Virus record (IMG/VR): IMGVR_UViG_3300020055_000068
Location: 1-35,373 of that record
DNA: 35,373 nucleotides
Reading direction: 5' to 3' (one strand)
From: a virus
A program made the translations under genes and the position numbers. The notes beneath the pieces are model-generated. The model did no database searches, was not told the DNA's origin, and saw only the letters and a program-made list of their open reading frames with translations. Numbering within the stretch: position 1 is the first letter of the stretch; every line of letters begins with the position of its first letter. Positions 29,101 through 33,591 of the stretch are shown here, piece after piece.

Positions 29101-29683
29101 TTATAAAATTCCCTGCATCTAGATCAGATACAAATTGCCTTTCTTCAAATCCTGGAGCAAAAGTATATTTTAGTTTTCTATAAAACTCTTTGAGAAATAA
29201 TGAACTTAAGTTTTCAACACTGACACCTCCACTATGAGAACTAGCAGTTGAAGAGGAGAATACTAACTCTTCTTCATCTAATTCTGCATGATAACTAGTA
29301 ATCCCCGAGAATCCACGAACACATCCAGTAAAAGATAAATCATCTTTTCCAGTGTATGTAATAATCTCATCATCAATTTTCAATAAACCATATTTTTCTG
29401 GAAATCCACTGGTGCTGGAAACATATATTACTGAAGAATCGGATTCAATATCAAATGACAATTCGGTAGATCCGACAATTACATCTGGAGTTAAATTATC
29501 TAATTTTAAATATTGATCTAAATTTTCAACAATATTTGTCGGAGCACCTTGAAATTCTTGAGAAATATAATATTGCTTAAGAAAATCAAGAGTCTTTGGA
29601 CTCTCTGCCATGATAAAATCTGGCAGTTGATTAATTAAAATATCTTGTACTTTTACTCTAGATTCAAATCCAGTATGTATCAT
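17186..29683 (-). CDS. gp7: Giant baseplate wedge protein, T4 gp7-like, with adhesin-like insertion (4165 aa)
   Basis: It lies between gp6 and gp8 exactly where T4 has gp7 (1032 aa), but is four times as long. The N-terminal 230 residues look like the baseplate-anchoring part (FESRVKVQDILINQLPDFIM; FLKEFYRKLKYTFAPGFEER; NFYESKGTENSFEILFRILFGED). The rest is mainly beta modules: at least ten GSGY/GLGY-type repeats, RG..GT..H modules (CVRGFSGITSYH; VKRGLVGTSHTVGE; VERGFVGSSASSH), and an NGVLQDPGVSYTFEGG fibre-type module near residue 3720. At about residues 1025-1180 there is a PA14/GLEYA-like domain. It starts 1 base after the gp6 stop. The protein probably combines a wedge core with a large peripheral, host-facing structure. 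Assignment to gp7 rests on position and N terminus. Confidence 0.85.
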   Translation of the reverse strand: MIHTGFESRVKVQDILINQLPDFIMAESPKTLDFLKQYYISQEFQGAPTNIVENLDQYLKLDNLTPDVIVGSTELSFDIESDSSVIYVSSTSGFPEKYGLLKIDDEIITYTGKDDLSFTGCVRGFSGITSYHAELDEEELVFSSSTASSHSGGVSVENLSSLFLKEFYRKLKYTFAPGFEERQFVSDLDAGNFIKQAKNFYESKGTENSFEILFRILFGEDPKVINLEERLLKPSSAEFIRREIVIAEAITGNPLNLIGQTIFKSDDADTNASISEVDIFTRKGVEYYKLALFVGYSESSAIQGTFEITPNTKSFDEVTPGSTVITVDSTIGFSESGTIQSGNNVITYTEKNINQFLGCNGISETINKTDNIFSQEKIYFGYENGETDKLVQLRLTGIISDFKQKSSSVFASEGQILTVRNIGDKIENFGPGEEKTYKQIFANSWIYNSSSSIEIDSFSGSTITLKKSVDRSQLKKGDQVEIIDRSTNSVVYPTTDDIPYVKQSISFGSKTVILENFSFIPGANTLYSLRRRINKSNSEYTEFKYGNDTIISDIQNLYSDGDFAYVASNSLPSAGVAYTDFTHNIKISLNESILNLDPNSPAGQLTDFDVDGFTTISFDKDVDFVTGDRIYYQPTQNETLGGLEVGFYYVEVLANRKNIKLYSASSSVGKSSNVLKISNPLTELSSHIFTIDSQNNRLLNSQNILKKFPLYQNIENGTNEDTLPGSTGMLINGVEILNYKTTDIIYYGPIDSVSVLNSGSGYDVINPPQIEISSGLGSTALVNPILSGTITEIFVDQQEFDIDEVLSVNVSGGNVSGGKFEPIVTTRKREILFDARSTSNGGGISTTTSQLTFLKNHNLSDGDEVFYNNNDNPNVSIGIGLSSLTNQSSYFIAVDNNTTIRLFDSYDNYLVNNPISFATTSLSGTHKFTTGNFRKTVSEIKVVDGGSLTNRELYVKSSGISTTNNLVNFKNHGFKSGELVEYAGAQDSSQQIKVGGIAGKFFNGTSWRSVISTGNIGTIPLTTDNDSSNVTGSAGMPDASYRFGVKVWPYIDFGPSIGNNYGWIGIGYFIPPVSGTYRFSTRSDDGSGVWIGDLALEGATRTKANAVVDNGMGTGHGAVTVTGDIALTAGVIYPIRIVHEEGGGGDEMDFKWRVEGGTGSEPGLNGTFTTDLTKYFYYGATSSGTVTGDFGGTLPIIGISTTNLYYALKIDDDSFRLCDAGIGGTITENLNQEKFIKFSDTGNGYQVFKYPDITVTLEYTSTGIGTTQSNSINLTPVVKGEIVDLSLYETGTGYGSSIINEERLPQFTIKNGKEAQVEPIIINGSITDVNLQFGGFEYFSVPNLEIRDPSGKGTGAKLRAIVSNGELSDVKIINPGIGYSTSSTINVVSSGSNAQFTSSVRKLYVNNVEKTQPNPQYQTFENRGENVQYFISGYSDNIRKTFVDNGSAFSKIIGWAYDGNPIYGSFGYNDPNDSNLGIKTLTSGYSKDLSNIFDRPSGFDLGFFVDDYRYDASGDLDINNGRFAKTPEFPEGIYAYHATINPDTLLPEFPYFIGNSFRSKLIQENEILNQSFDFNNSSLIRNTYPHNISETFADNNFIVESDEIIRQKTVVESISKGSVSGFDIINPGDDYKVGDELIFDNENTGGGQIKAQISAIQGKSLNQIDTSIETFSNTIFIWNESKVKGYVLPYHNLQNLDYITVSGFGTSKTSKLNDYHQITINPNPIIGLTTEIVGSGSTSTEIYVTSIPSNVSSGNSIGIGTEILEVLNVYPNKNILRVKRGLVGTSHTVGESVVIKNNSFTIDLELDYFESNLNEKIYFNPRESVGLGTTAGVGYSTSFTFGNESINRDIPTQRLYIENHPFRTNQKVTFNSNGHASLSIGNSPTDSFPIDSTLYIVNKSPNTIGVKTGITSEFGEVYFRSNGENFDDYYFETTYEQELGDIEKVTSVVSVSTSHGLSDGDKISLTVKPNLSVGIGTSTAVRVLYKEIIENIVINPIGFNSTGVSTATNEIIITDHELVTGDKVFYEDNILGTGEEYFIYKVDENTIKFCDTFKNANSNPPIVVSFASTGSSSQTISLINPQIQTVKNNNLVFDLSDSSLSGYEFKIYYDQEFNNEFVSTGSTSSFNISGVGTVGIASTASLTINYSSNFPQNLYYSLEKSGYISTSDKDVLNHSEISYIDSNYNGEYKVSDVGITTFKISLENKPEKSSYVKSDCDIFEYFTTSTSASGPAEKIKLISGGSGYISLPVLDRIESDNGENLAVNIKSNNIGNIESVRVINQGFEYSSDRTLEPQTFISPKLSLESSNKIANVNVVDGGKGFVVAPDIVAVNSDTREAVRNGLLVPDIVATSISTVDIEVATKGISDAGVELFTVNNSNGISIKEVTSTPTGIFTCSITTPLSGFSENPFKAGDQVFIEGIQKFSSDGDGFNSSDYGYKFLNVKSYDTSFADHQVTIDVSNLTTNTGIAKTIQDSFGVVINKNDYPVFETTIEPSFFTIGETLISNGIERDLSVVNHDINTPLKLAGSYDLSVNEKISGKLSGNSAIIKSIINYSGNFDIDYSSKKNQGWTDEIGKLNEDHQVLSDNDYYQNLSYSVKSSQQWKDIRTPVNSLVHISGLKNFSDTEILTVADKIGLGGTDQTTVIKDYFSENRVDTINIFDFVKDIDTFSEKSKFIKLLNKKLTNFTEIGSNIVLRIDDISSQFSNFDSEPNPYVDFVELDNTDSYLNYLIKVSDLSGNEIQLTNVIIVNDNIKNNSFILEKQSLTNLTSNTQYGDFSIESNSFGERYLRFTPEDPFNTEYDIKYIEKRFISGTGIGTTSVGFVDLTSNRSEVSSGTTSTVLEFSASDISSFFVSANIIQSVTNEINFVELYVTHDGTNTNISEYYIANDLVSGASFDQIGVGFTANISSGTLSLDYYNDSSLDITIDSRSIGFSTPPGVGIGSTYRFLADAQPEGSERSAIYESIKYSTSSGLSTTVVSLDKNLFDAVNSIVEITTGSTKSTHQVFLVQDGTDIYTQQYSIISIGSTIGIGTFGGEYVGTDNFELKFYPDSNFTGNIDLLSLNECLYKTVDFSNQYLDLNFGFSNESVKSTAYFAINGDRTNRVNFKLNNNNTPIFAKTFNPSKSNVLNASTGTFTIENNFFSNGEELVYTPGSTFVGVGSTSMLFDNGSFVAELPSQVFAVVGSGNTNNFQISTTRSGSPVTFASVGEGNAHKFAMAKRNEKSIITIDNIVQYPIAFTKISQNLTKNISETDTFFTLSGISTINPLDILRIDDEYMNIVNVGLGTVDVGPITNTGSELLVEVERGFVGSSASSHTNTTPTRIYKGSYDIVGDEIYFTKPPRGNPTIVRDGNNLVQETSDFTGRVFLRSNYDTSQVYDDISDEFTGIGRTFTLTVGGANTTGIGSTGGNGIVFLNGIFQTPTTSNNPENNFQIIDNSVIGISSIVFSGIRTDIDDPNSNLIIESDVNQNQLPRGGIIVSLGSSGGLGYAPLAGAAVTAVISGGVIQNSIGIGTTDISGSGYNNVISIGVTAFDPTGAGSGALISASVGAGGTLSFNVTNGGGGYSDETRIYVSEPSYENLEITGISRLGVGSTTESGIGLLLDVEVGASSTTGIGSTYFEVTNFSIKRNGYSFRRGDIFTPVGLVTDGRLSSPLSQFQLTVLDTFSDNFGAWQFGELDFIDSLKNYQDGVRVTFPLFYNSSLLSFELSEDNTSIELANSLIIFINGVLQDPGVSYTFEGGTSFTFSTAPKPEDNIAVFFYRGTRGLDDLLVTNVLPTLEKGDFVRVYKNNNINGTETQNQRTVFDLSFSDKFETNPYTSQGIDISNPKPMSWTKQKSDRIINGEFVYKTRQSIISQIYPTAKVIDSFSTSDTELFVDDADLFDYDSPDPFSAILVDNKETSKGEVTATISGGKVNGLSITNSGSGYEPGATINIGFAAPLTIGVGVGTTATATITVNSSGSLTSPTITNPGLGYTTEPLTIVPAPESNIESISAINSVKGFSGIITGIEATTNGGQSALKFNLKTSGVFNNGTNTLSVGYPILVKNTNVGSGAVSVDSTDSDVVAIGTAFFDNIYYVHQISDDGGLNGIATCNISSSTDTSSLPVSGDIVGEFSWGRLNITQRSSGPISIAVTGKTVDVGLSTFPTIQRRSQGLRQTGSIIERLD
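26150..26600 (-). other. PA14/GLEYA-like adhesin domain inside gp7, foreign base composition
   Basis: The coded segment contains a WIGIGYFIPPVSGTYRF strand pair, then RSDDGSGVWIGDLALEG, which matches the DDG..vWiG core of PA14/GLEYA domains. It is followed by LTAGVIYPIRIVHEEGGGGD and DFKWRVEGG, the usual second half. In fungi GLEYA domains bind cell-surface sugars; in bacteria PA14 domains occur in adhesins, glycosidases and toxins. Bases 26221-26400 are 84/180 GC by hand count, against 51/180 for three flanking 60-base rows (25981-26040, 27001-27120), so this part seems recently acquired. Confidence 0.7.
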
Positions 29684-29684
29684 A

Positions 29685-31622
29685 TTACTCTCTGATTAAA
29701 CTTCCGTTTGAATAACTTGATGTGTAGTAATCCCTATTAAATACTGTTCCAGATATTTCATCACCAGAAGAAATCACATCTTTTAACATATTTATTTTAG
29801 TTTTGGAAGTGTCTAATTGAAGATAAAGGTCTCTTAAACCCACAACATCATTAGACTCTGGAAACGCTTGTATTTCTATAACATTATTGGGTCTTAATGT
29901 CGATACAATATTTAAGGTATTTAAAGTAATTTCTCCCTTAACATAGTCAACAGAACCTGCATTTTCCGAGATAATTCTTATAGAACCCTCAGTGTCCTTT
30001 ACATTCGTTACTAATGACAATATTCCAGTTTTTCGATCTGAATTTGGAATATCTGTCAAATATACTGTACTGGATTCTCCAGAAATTTTAAATGCCGTTG
30101 ATTTAATATTGAATCCCTCAGAATTTACATGAAACTGATTTCCGAAGCATAATTCATATTGGGCAGGTTGATTTATAAGTGCAACTAAATTTCTTCTAAT
30201 TGTAACTCTAGTAATGTTGGAAGTAATAGCAGTATCTACATTATCAATTAATCTCAACATTTTACTATATTTAAATCTTCCTCCAAATTTATTCACATCT
30301 ACACTATTAGAATATGTACTAATAGAATTTGAAACTTTCGATTTCAATGAATCTGCTGTCGAAACTTTAGAGTCATCATAATAGACAAACGAATTTAATT
30401 CTACATATAGAACTTTCAGATCAACTATTTTCTGATTAATTCCGGAAACAGAATATTGTTTTAATTGTGAAAGTATTCTTGTTTTATTAAAATCTGAGAC
30501 AAAATCTCCGTTTTTAGGTTTGATTGAAATTTGAACAGTTCCAAATTGTGGTGGATCTAATTCTTCTCCACCCACAACAGAAACTGACTCGGTATCTGGA
30601 TATATTCTCCTTACAATAGATTCATAATCTCTACCAGTTACTGCTCTATTTTGACTAGAATATATTTTTGGTGCATAGTATTTGATCGATTCTATCGATT
30701 CAATTTCAGAACCATTCTTTGCCGAAGAAACAGTTTCTACTGTGACAGGAACCGCAGTTGTGATTGGGTTTGGGTTTATTCCTCCATCATCGAGGATGAC
30801 TCCAGAAAATGAAAATACTTCTGGACCATTACCATCTACACCATCAGTAACTAAGTATTCTACTGTTATGACCTGATCATTTTCTAATTTCTTTCCAATA
30901 ATTCCATCGCCAAATAGTAGTTCATATTTTTCATCCTGAACTTCTTGTAATAAGAATATTAAAGAAGAGGAGTCTACATCTGAAATATTGTCAATAAACT
31001 TATATTCGGTTCCTAATATGTTTTCTGCGTCCCCTCCATCCTTTACATAAACTTTTATAGTTGATGTGTCAATAAAAGGATTGTTTAAAACAAACTTTTG
31101 ATCTAATGATGAACTAACAGTAAATTTTTTCCTTAAAAATGTTCCTTGATATATCTCTATATCATTAAAAGATGATTTCTTACCATTAATCACCTCGTCA
31201 GAGTCCTCTGTAACCCTCTCAATATCCTCTACAATTGAAAATGTATAGGAAGTATCTCCTTGACTACCAACACATACTAGACCCTTCTTAAGGGTCATTC
31301 TATTGATTGTATTGTTATTGGTATGAACATCAAATGATATTTTTGCTTTTGCTGCAGTTCTTGATCTTGGAAGATATCCAATATTTCTTGCAAGGGAAAC
31401 CACATTCTCACGAAGTGTTGCAGAATCCAAAAAGGATTCGTTCACAATCATATTCGAGTTAAATGCTGTAATATAAGTATTGTATGCTAGAGTATCAATT
31501 AATACAGAAAAATTAGATCCTTCGAAGTCAAATCCAGTAAAATCTGAATTTGCACGAAGATAATCTTTAATTGATTCTTTTATCTGATCAAAATCTAGAT
31601 TGGTAAACTTTGTAAAAGGCAT
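29685..31622 (-). CDS. gp6: Baseplate wedge protein, T4 gp6-like
   Basis: This is the core baseplate wedge subunit that forms the inner ring triggering sheath contraction (baseplate J-like family). It has 645 residues against 660 in T4, so this gene, unlike its neighbours, is not inflated. Family segments are an N-terminal FDQIKESIKDYLRANSDFTGFDFEGSNFS, then VLIDTLAYNTYITAFNSNMI, VNESFLDSATLRENVVSLAR and NIGYLPRSRTAAKA, which together are diagnostic. A central IYSSQNRAVTGRDYESIVRRIYPDTESVSV segment is the conserved J-like core. The ATG lies 1 base after the gp25 stop, so the two are probably co-translated. Confidence 0.96.
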   Translation of the reverse strand: MPFTKFTNLDFDQIKESIKDYLRANSDFTGFDFEGSNFSVLIDTLAYNTYITAFNSNMIVNESFLDSATLRENVVSLARNIGYLPRSRTAAKAKISFDVHTNNNTINRMTLKKGLVCVGSQGDTSYTFSIVEDIERVTEDSDEVINGKKSSFNDIEIYQGTFLRKKFTVSSSLDQKFVLNNPFIDTSTIKVYVKDGGDAENILGTEYKFIDNISDVDSSSLIFLLQEVQDEKYELLFGDGIIGKKLENDQVITVEYLVTDGVDGNGPEVFSFSGVILDDGGINPNPITTAVPVTVETVSSAKNGSEIESIESIKYYAPKIYSSQNRAVTGRDYESIVRRIYPDTESVSVVGGEELDPPQFGTVQISIKPKNGDFVSDFNKTRILSQLKQYSVSGINQKIVDLKVLYVELNSFVYYDDSKVSTADSLKSKVSNSISTYSNSVDVNKFGGRFKYSKMLRLIDNVDTAITSNITRVTIRRNLVALINQPAQYELCFGNQFHVNSEGFNIKSTAFKISGESSTVYLTDIPNSDRKTGILSLVTNVKDTEGSIRIISENAGSVDYVKGEITLNTLNIVSTLRPNNVIEIQAFPESNDVVGLRDLYLQLDTSKTKINMLKDVISSGDEISGTVFNRDYYTSSYSNGSLIRE

Positions 31623-31623
31623 A

Positions 31624-32025
31624 TTATCTTGTTGCCTCTAAGAGAAATGAATATTCTTGTGTCGGAAACTCTTGACCAACAATATCAAAAATTACATTAA
31701 CTTCAAATTCATTTTGATCTGGTCTTGGAAAAACTTCTACTTGTAAGTTTTCTACTCTTGGTTCAAAATTTTCAATTGATATTTGAATTTGATCCTGAAT
31801 TACGGATGCAGTACCAAAATCAACAAATTCAAAAAGACTTCCTCTTATATCTGTACCTAATAAAGAGTTAAAAAACTTTTCAGTTGGAATTGTTTGTACA
31901 ATATTTCGCAATGATCTACGAATGGCTGCCTCATTTTTGAGAACAGCCAAATCTTTAGTAATAGGATGTGGTTCAAAAGACAAACTAATGTCTTTAAATG
32001 CTCTTGATATCCTCTGAGGTGCCAT
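31624..32025 (-). CDS. gp25: Baseplate wedge protein, T4 gp25-like
   Basis: This is the small wedge subunit that connects gp6 to the sheath and is homologous to TssE of type VI secretion. The length of 133 residues is nearly identical to T4 (132). The conserved EPR motif is in ISIENFEPRVENLQVEVFP (from about residue 84), preceded by the FNSLLGTDIRGSLFEFVDF segment typical of the family (from about residue 52). A late promoter box ends 22 bases upstream of the ATG and no clear Shine-Dalgarno is seen. It is the first gene of the long baseplate transcription unit running left. Confidence 0.95.
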   Translation of the reverse strand: MAPQRISRAFKDISLSFEPHPITKDLAVLKNEAAIRRSLRNIVQTIPTEKFFNSLLGTDIRGSLFEFVDFGTASVIQDQIQISIENFEPRVENLQVEVFPRPDQNEFEVNVIFDIVGQEFPTQEYSFLLEATR

Positions 32026-32047
32026 TTGGACTAGAGTTTTCTGACTT

Positions 32048-32055
32048 TATTTATA
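32048..32055 (-). promoter_or_regulatory. T4-type late promoter box TATAAATA (before gp25)
   Basis: An exact TATAAATA on the minus strand lies in the 33-base gap between the 82-aa gene and gp25, ending 22 bases before the gp25 ATG. It is well placed to drive gp25-gp6-gp7. Confidence 0.78.
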
Positions 32056-32058
32056 CCC

Positions 32059-32307
32059 TTATCCGTAAATTGGTTCGGTTCCATATTCCCAATCATCATA
32101 ATCTTCATCATTACGAATTTTTTTGTGCAATTCTGCCTGTTTTTTTAAATCATGTCGTTTTGGACGATCGTGCATGACTTCCCGAAGTACTAATTCTTCG
32201 GGATCATTCGTTTGTTTTGGCAATGACCAGTAATCTGATGTTAAACTTGTTGTTCCCCACATGGATTTCATAAAATCTATGTTTCTATCGACGGGTGAAT
32301 TGCCCAT
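32059..32307 (-). CDS. Conserved small acidic/basic protein (82 aa)
   Basis: The protein is hydrophilic: an N-terminal part with FMKSMWGTTSLTSDYWSLPK, then a highly charged helical stretch (HDRPKRHDLKKQAELHKKIRND) and an acidic aromatic tail (EDYDDWEYGTEPIYG). It has no membrane segment. It has a good ribosome-binding site (AGGAG, 5 bases before the ATG) that forms the foot of a 6-bp hairpin. I recognise it only as a conserved protein found beside gp25 in marine T4-like phages. Its position immediately upstream of gp25 suggests tail or baseplate assembly, but nothing in the sequence proves it. Confidence 0.75.
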   Translation of the reverse strand: MGNSPVDRNIDFMKSMWGTTSLTSDYWSLPKQTNDPEELVLREVMHDRPKRHDLKKQAELHKKIRNDEDYDDWEYGTEPIYG

Positions 32308-32315
32308 TTTTGCTC

Positions 32316-32332
32316 CTGATTAGTAAAATCAG
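32316..32332 (-). promoter_or_regulatory. Hairpin overlapping the ribosome-binding site of the 82-aa gene
   Basis: CTGATT and AATCAG pair over a 5-base loop. On the minus strand the 3' arm runs directly into the AGGAG motif of the 82-aa gene, sharing its first two bases. It may modulate initiation. On the plus strand the same hairpin is followed by AACTTTTT and could stop antisense transcription. Confidence 0.4.
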
Positions 32333-32361
32333 AACTTTTTGAGGGGTTGCTATCCCTATTT

Positions 32362-33060
32362 TTATTTATTTTCCTCATTTACACCTAAGTGTTCATCCAA
32401 TTCTTGTACAATATCCCTTTCTTTGGCAGTTTTCCAGAAATATTCGTCCTCACGACCCATTCCAAGTCGATCATTTCCGTTCTCAACCTGATAATACTGA
32501 GTCGAAACCTTAAAATCGGGCATTTTTGGGTCAACAGGAGTCAAACTATTGTCAAAAATACGCAATCTGTTGTTTGGATACAGTGCATACTGCCCATTTT
32601 CAAGTTCAATGAGGTTATGAGACTTGTGTTCGGCAGGATTCTCACTAGTTGCCCAATCAACATAATCAGGATCGTGGTGATAGTTGTCAATTGTGCAGAT
32701 ATAAGTGCCTTTTACGATGCCGTGGTCCCTTGTATAGCACTCAAAGTCCATTGAACCAATAAATTTCTTATCTACAGAAACGACTCCATAATCCATGCAA
32801 TTCCAAAACTGTAGGTTTGGTAGACTCATATCAGGTGAAGGGGTCTCAGGATCCGATACAAAGGCACTGATGGGCAATTTATCGTACATTGCTGCATACT
32901 CTGGTAAATACGTCTCAAAATAAAAAGCACGTCCAGGAATCGATTTAACCGATACCCAGACGCCCTTGACGAATTCTCCATGTCCACTTTGATGATCTGT
33001 TAGATATTCCTTACGAACCCATACTTCCATTGAAGGCAGATTAGCAATCAAACATGCCAT
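32362..33060 (-). CDS. Conserved protein of unknown function (232 aa)
   Basis: The protein is soluble-looking, with an N-terminal MACLIANLPSMEVWVRKEYL, then HGEFVKGVWVSVKSIPGRAF and YFETYLPEYAAMYDKLPISA. Central strands include FIGSMDFECYTRDHGIVKGT. A YALYPNNRLRIFD segment and a DFKVSTQYYQVENGNDR segment lie near the end. It is rich in Trp, Tyr and Phe and has no signal peptide. The overall pattern recalls proteins found near the gp25/gp5 region in many cyanomyoviruses, where they remain unassigned. The ATG has no obvious Shine-Dalgarno. Position suggests a late role; function is unknown to me. Confidence 0.8.
   Translation of the reverse strand: MACLIANLPSMEVWVRKEYLTDHQSGHGEFVKGVWVSVKSIPGRAFYFETYLPEYAAMYDKLPISAFVSDPETPSPDMSLPNLQFWNCMDYGVVSVDKKFIGSMDFECYTRDHGIVKGTYICTIDNYHHDPDYVDWATSENPAEHKSHNLIELENGQYALYPNNRLRIFDNSLTPVDPKMPDFKVSTQYYQVENGNDRLGMGREDEYFWKTAKERDIVQELDEHLGVNEENK
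32363..32370 (-). promoter_or_regulatory. Possible weak late promoter box AATAAATA
   Basis: AATAAATA on the minus strand matches 7 of 8 bases of the T4 late box and lies over the last codons of the 232-aa gene, 55 bases before the 82-aa ATG. One mismatch in a very AT-rich sequence makes this uncertain. Confidence 0.3.
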
Positions 33061-33088
33061 GGTAACTTTATATTACTATAAGTATGTA

Positions 33089-33238
33089 TTATCGTCCTTG
33101 ACCACGATACATTTTCTTTTTGTTATTGCGAGAAGTTGCTGCATACTTAGTGTTTTTACCCGAGCCCTGACGAGATTTTTTTGGCTTCCCAGGCATAAAA
33201 CCGTCTTTGACCAAACCAACTTTTGAACGAACTGCCAT
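33089..33238 (-). CDS. Small highly basic protein (49 aa)
   Basis: This complete short gene reads MAVRSKVGLVKDGFMPGKPK followed by KSRQGSGKNTKYAATSRNNK and KKMYRGQGR. About a third of the residues are Lys or Arg and there are almost no acidic residues, which suggests nucleic-acid or polyanion binding. It has a clear AGGAG ribosome-binding site six bases before the ATG. It lies 12 bases after the stop of the 59-aa gene. I recall similar tiny basic proteins in other marine T4-like phages; no function is known to me. Confidence 0.7.
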   Translation of the reverse strand: MAVRSKVGLVKDGFMPGKPKKSRQGSGKNTKYAATSRNNKKKMYRGQGR

Positions 33239-33250
33239 AATAACTCCTAA

Positions 33251-33430
33251 TTACCTAAAAATTGTAGTGAGAATAAAACCAAGTCCAATTATACCACAAA
33301 ATTCACAAAACTTAGACCATAATGACTGCTTTCTTCTTTTTCGATCTCCGAGTCTTTGTTGATGAGTTCTACTCCACCCTTTGAGTGTTCGTTTATCAAC
33401 CTTAAAAGAATTTTTGCGAGTTTTTACCAT
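33251..33430 (-). CDS. Small basic protein with C-terminal hydrophobic helix (59 aa)
   Basis: The first 40 residues are strongly basic (MVKTRKNSFKVDKRTLKGWS, RTHQQRLGDRKRRKQSLWSK). The last 19 are hydrophobic (FCEFCGIIGLGFILTTIFR) and could form a membrane-anchoring helix, with a CxxC pair at its start. The basic side would stay in the cytoplasm by the positive-inside rule. The ATG overlaps the TAA of the 53-aa gene (TAATG). A membrane-associated phage accessory protein is plausible; I recognise no family. Confidence 0.6.
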   Translation of the reverse strand: MVKTRKNSFKVDKRTLKGWSRTHQQRLGDRKRRKQSLWSKFCEFCGIIGLGFILTTIFR

Positions 33431-33591
33431 TAGAGTTTAGTGATCTTAGTTTCAAGATCTTGAGGTCTTGGAGAACCCTTCTGATAGAACTCTATCGAAA
33501 GGTCCTCCATTATATCAAAATATTCTCTTTCCATCAAGTCCTTGAAAAGAATCTTACCCTGATGGAGAATTGTATATTTTGTCCTATTCAT
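33430..33591 (-). CDS. Small conserved protein (53 aa)
   Basis: The protein reads MNRTKYTILHQGKILFKDLM, then EREYFDIMEDLSIEFYQKGS, then PRPQDLETKITKL: a short beta hairpin followed by an acidic helix. The ATG overlaps the TGA of the glycosyltransferase gene (TGATG), and its own stop overlaps the next start, so three genes are chained. The EYFDIMEDLSIEFYQ.GSP pattern is one that I recognise from small cyanomyovirus proteins of unknown function. Coding confidence comes from this pattern and the precise overlaps. Confidence 0.68.
   Translation of the reverse strand: MNRTKYTILHQGKILFKDLMEREYFDIMEDLSIEFYQKGSPRPQDLETKITKL

Noticed and set aside
17186-29683. gp7 as a chimera caused by assembly error
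   Set aside because: The frame is continuous for 4165 codons, flanking gaps are normal for this block, and internal modules are consistent in style; only the adhesin segment stands out.
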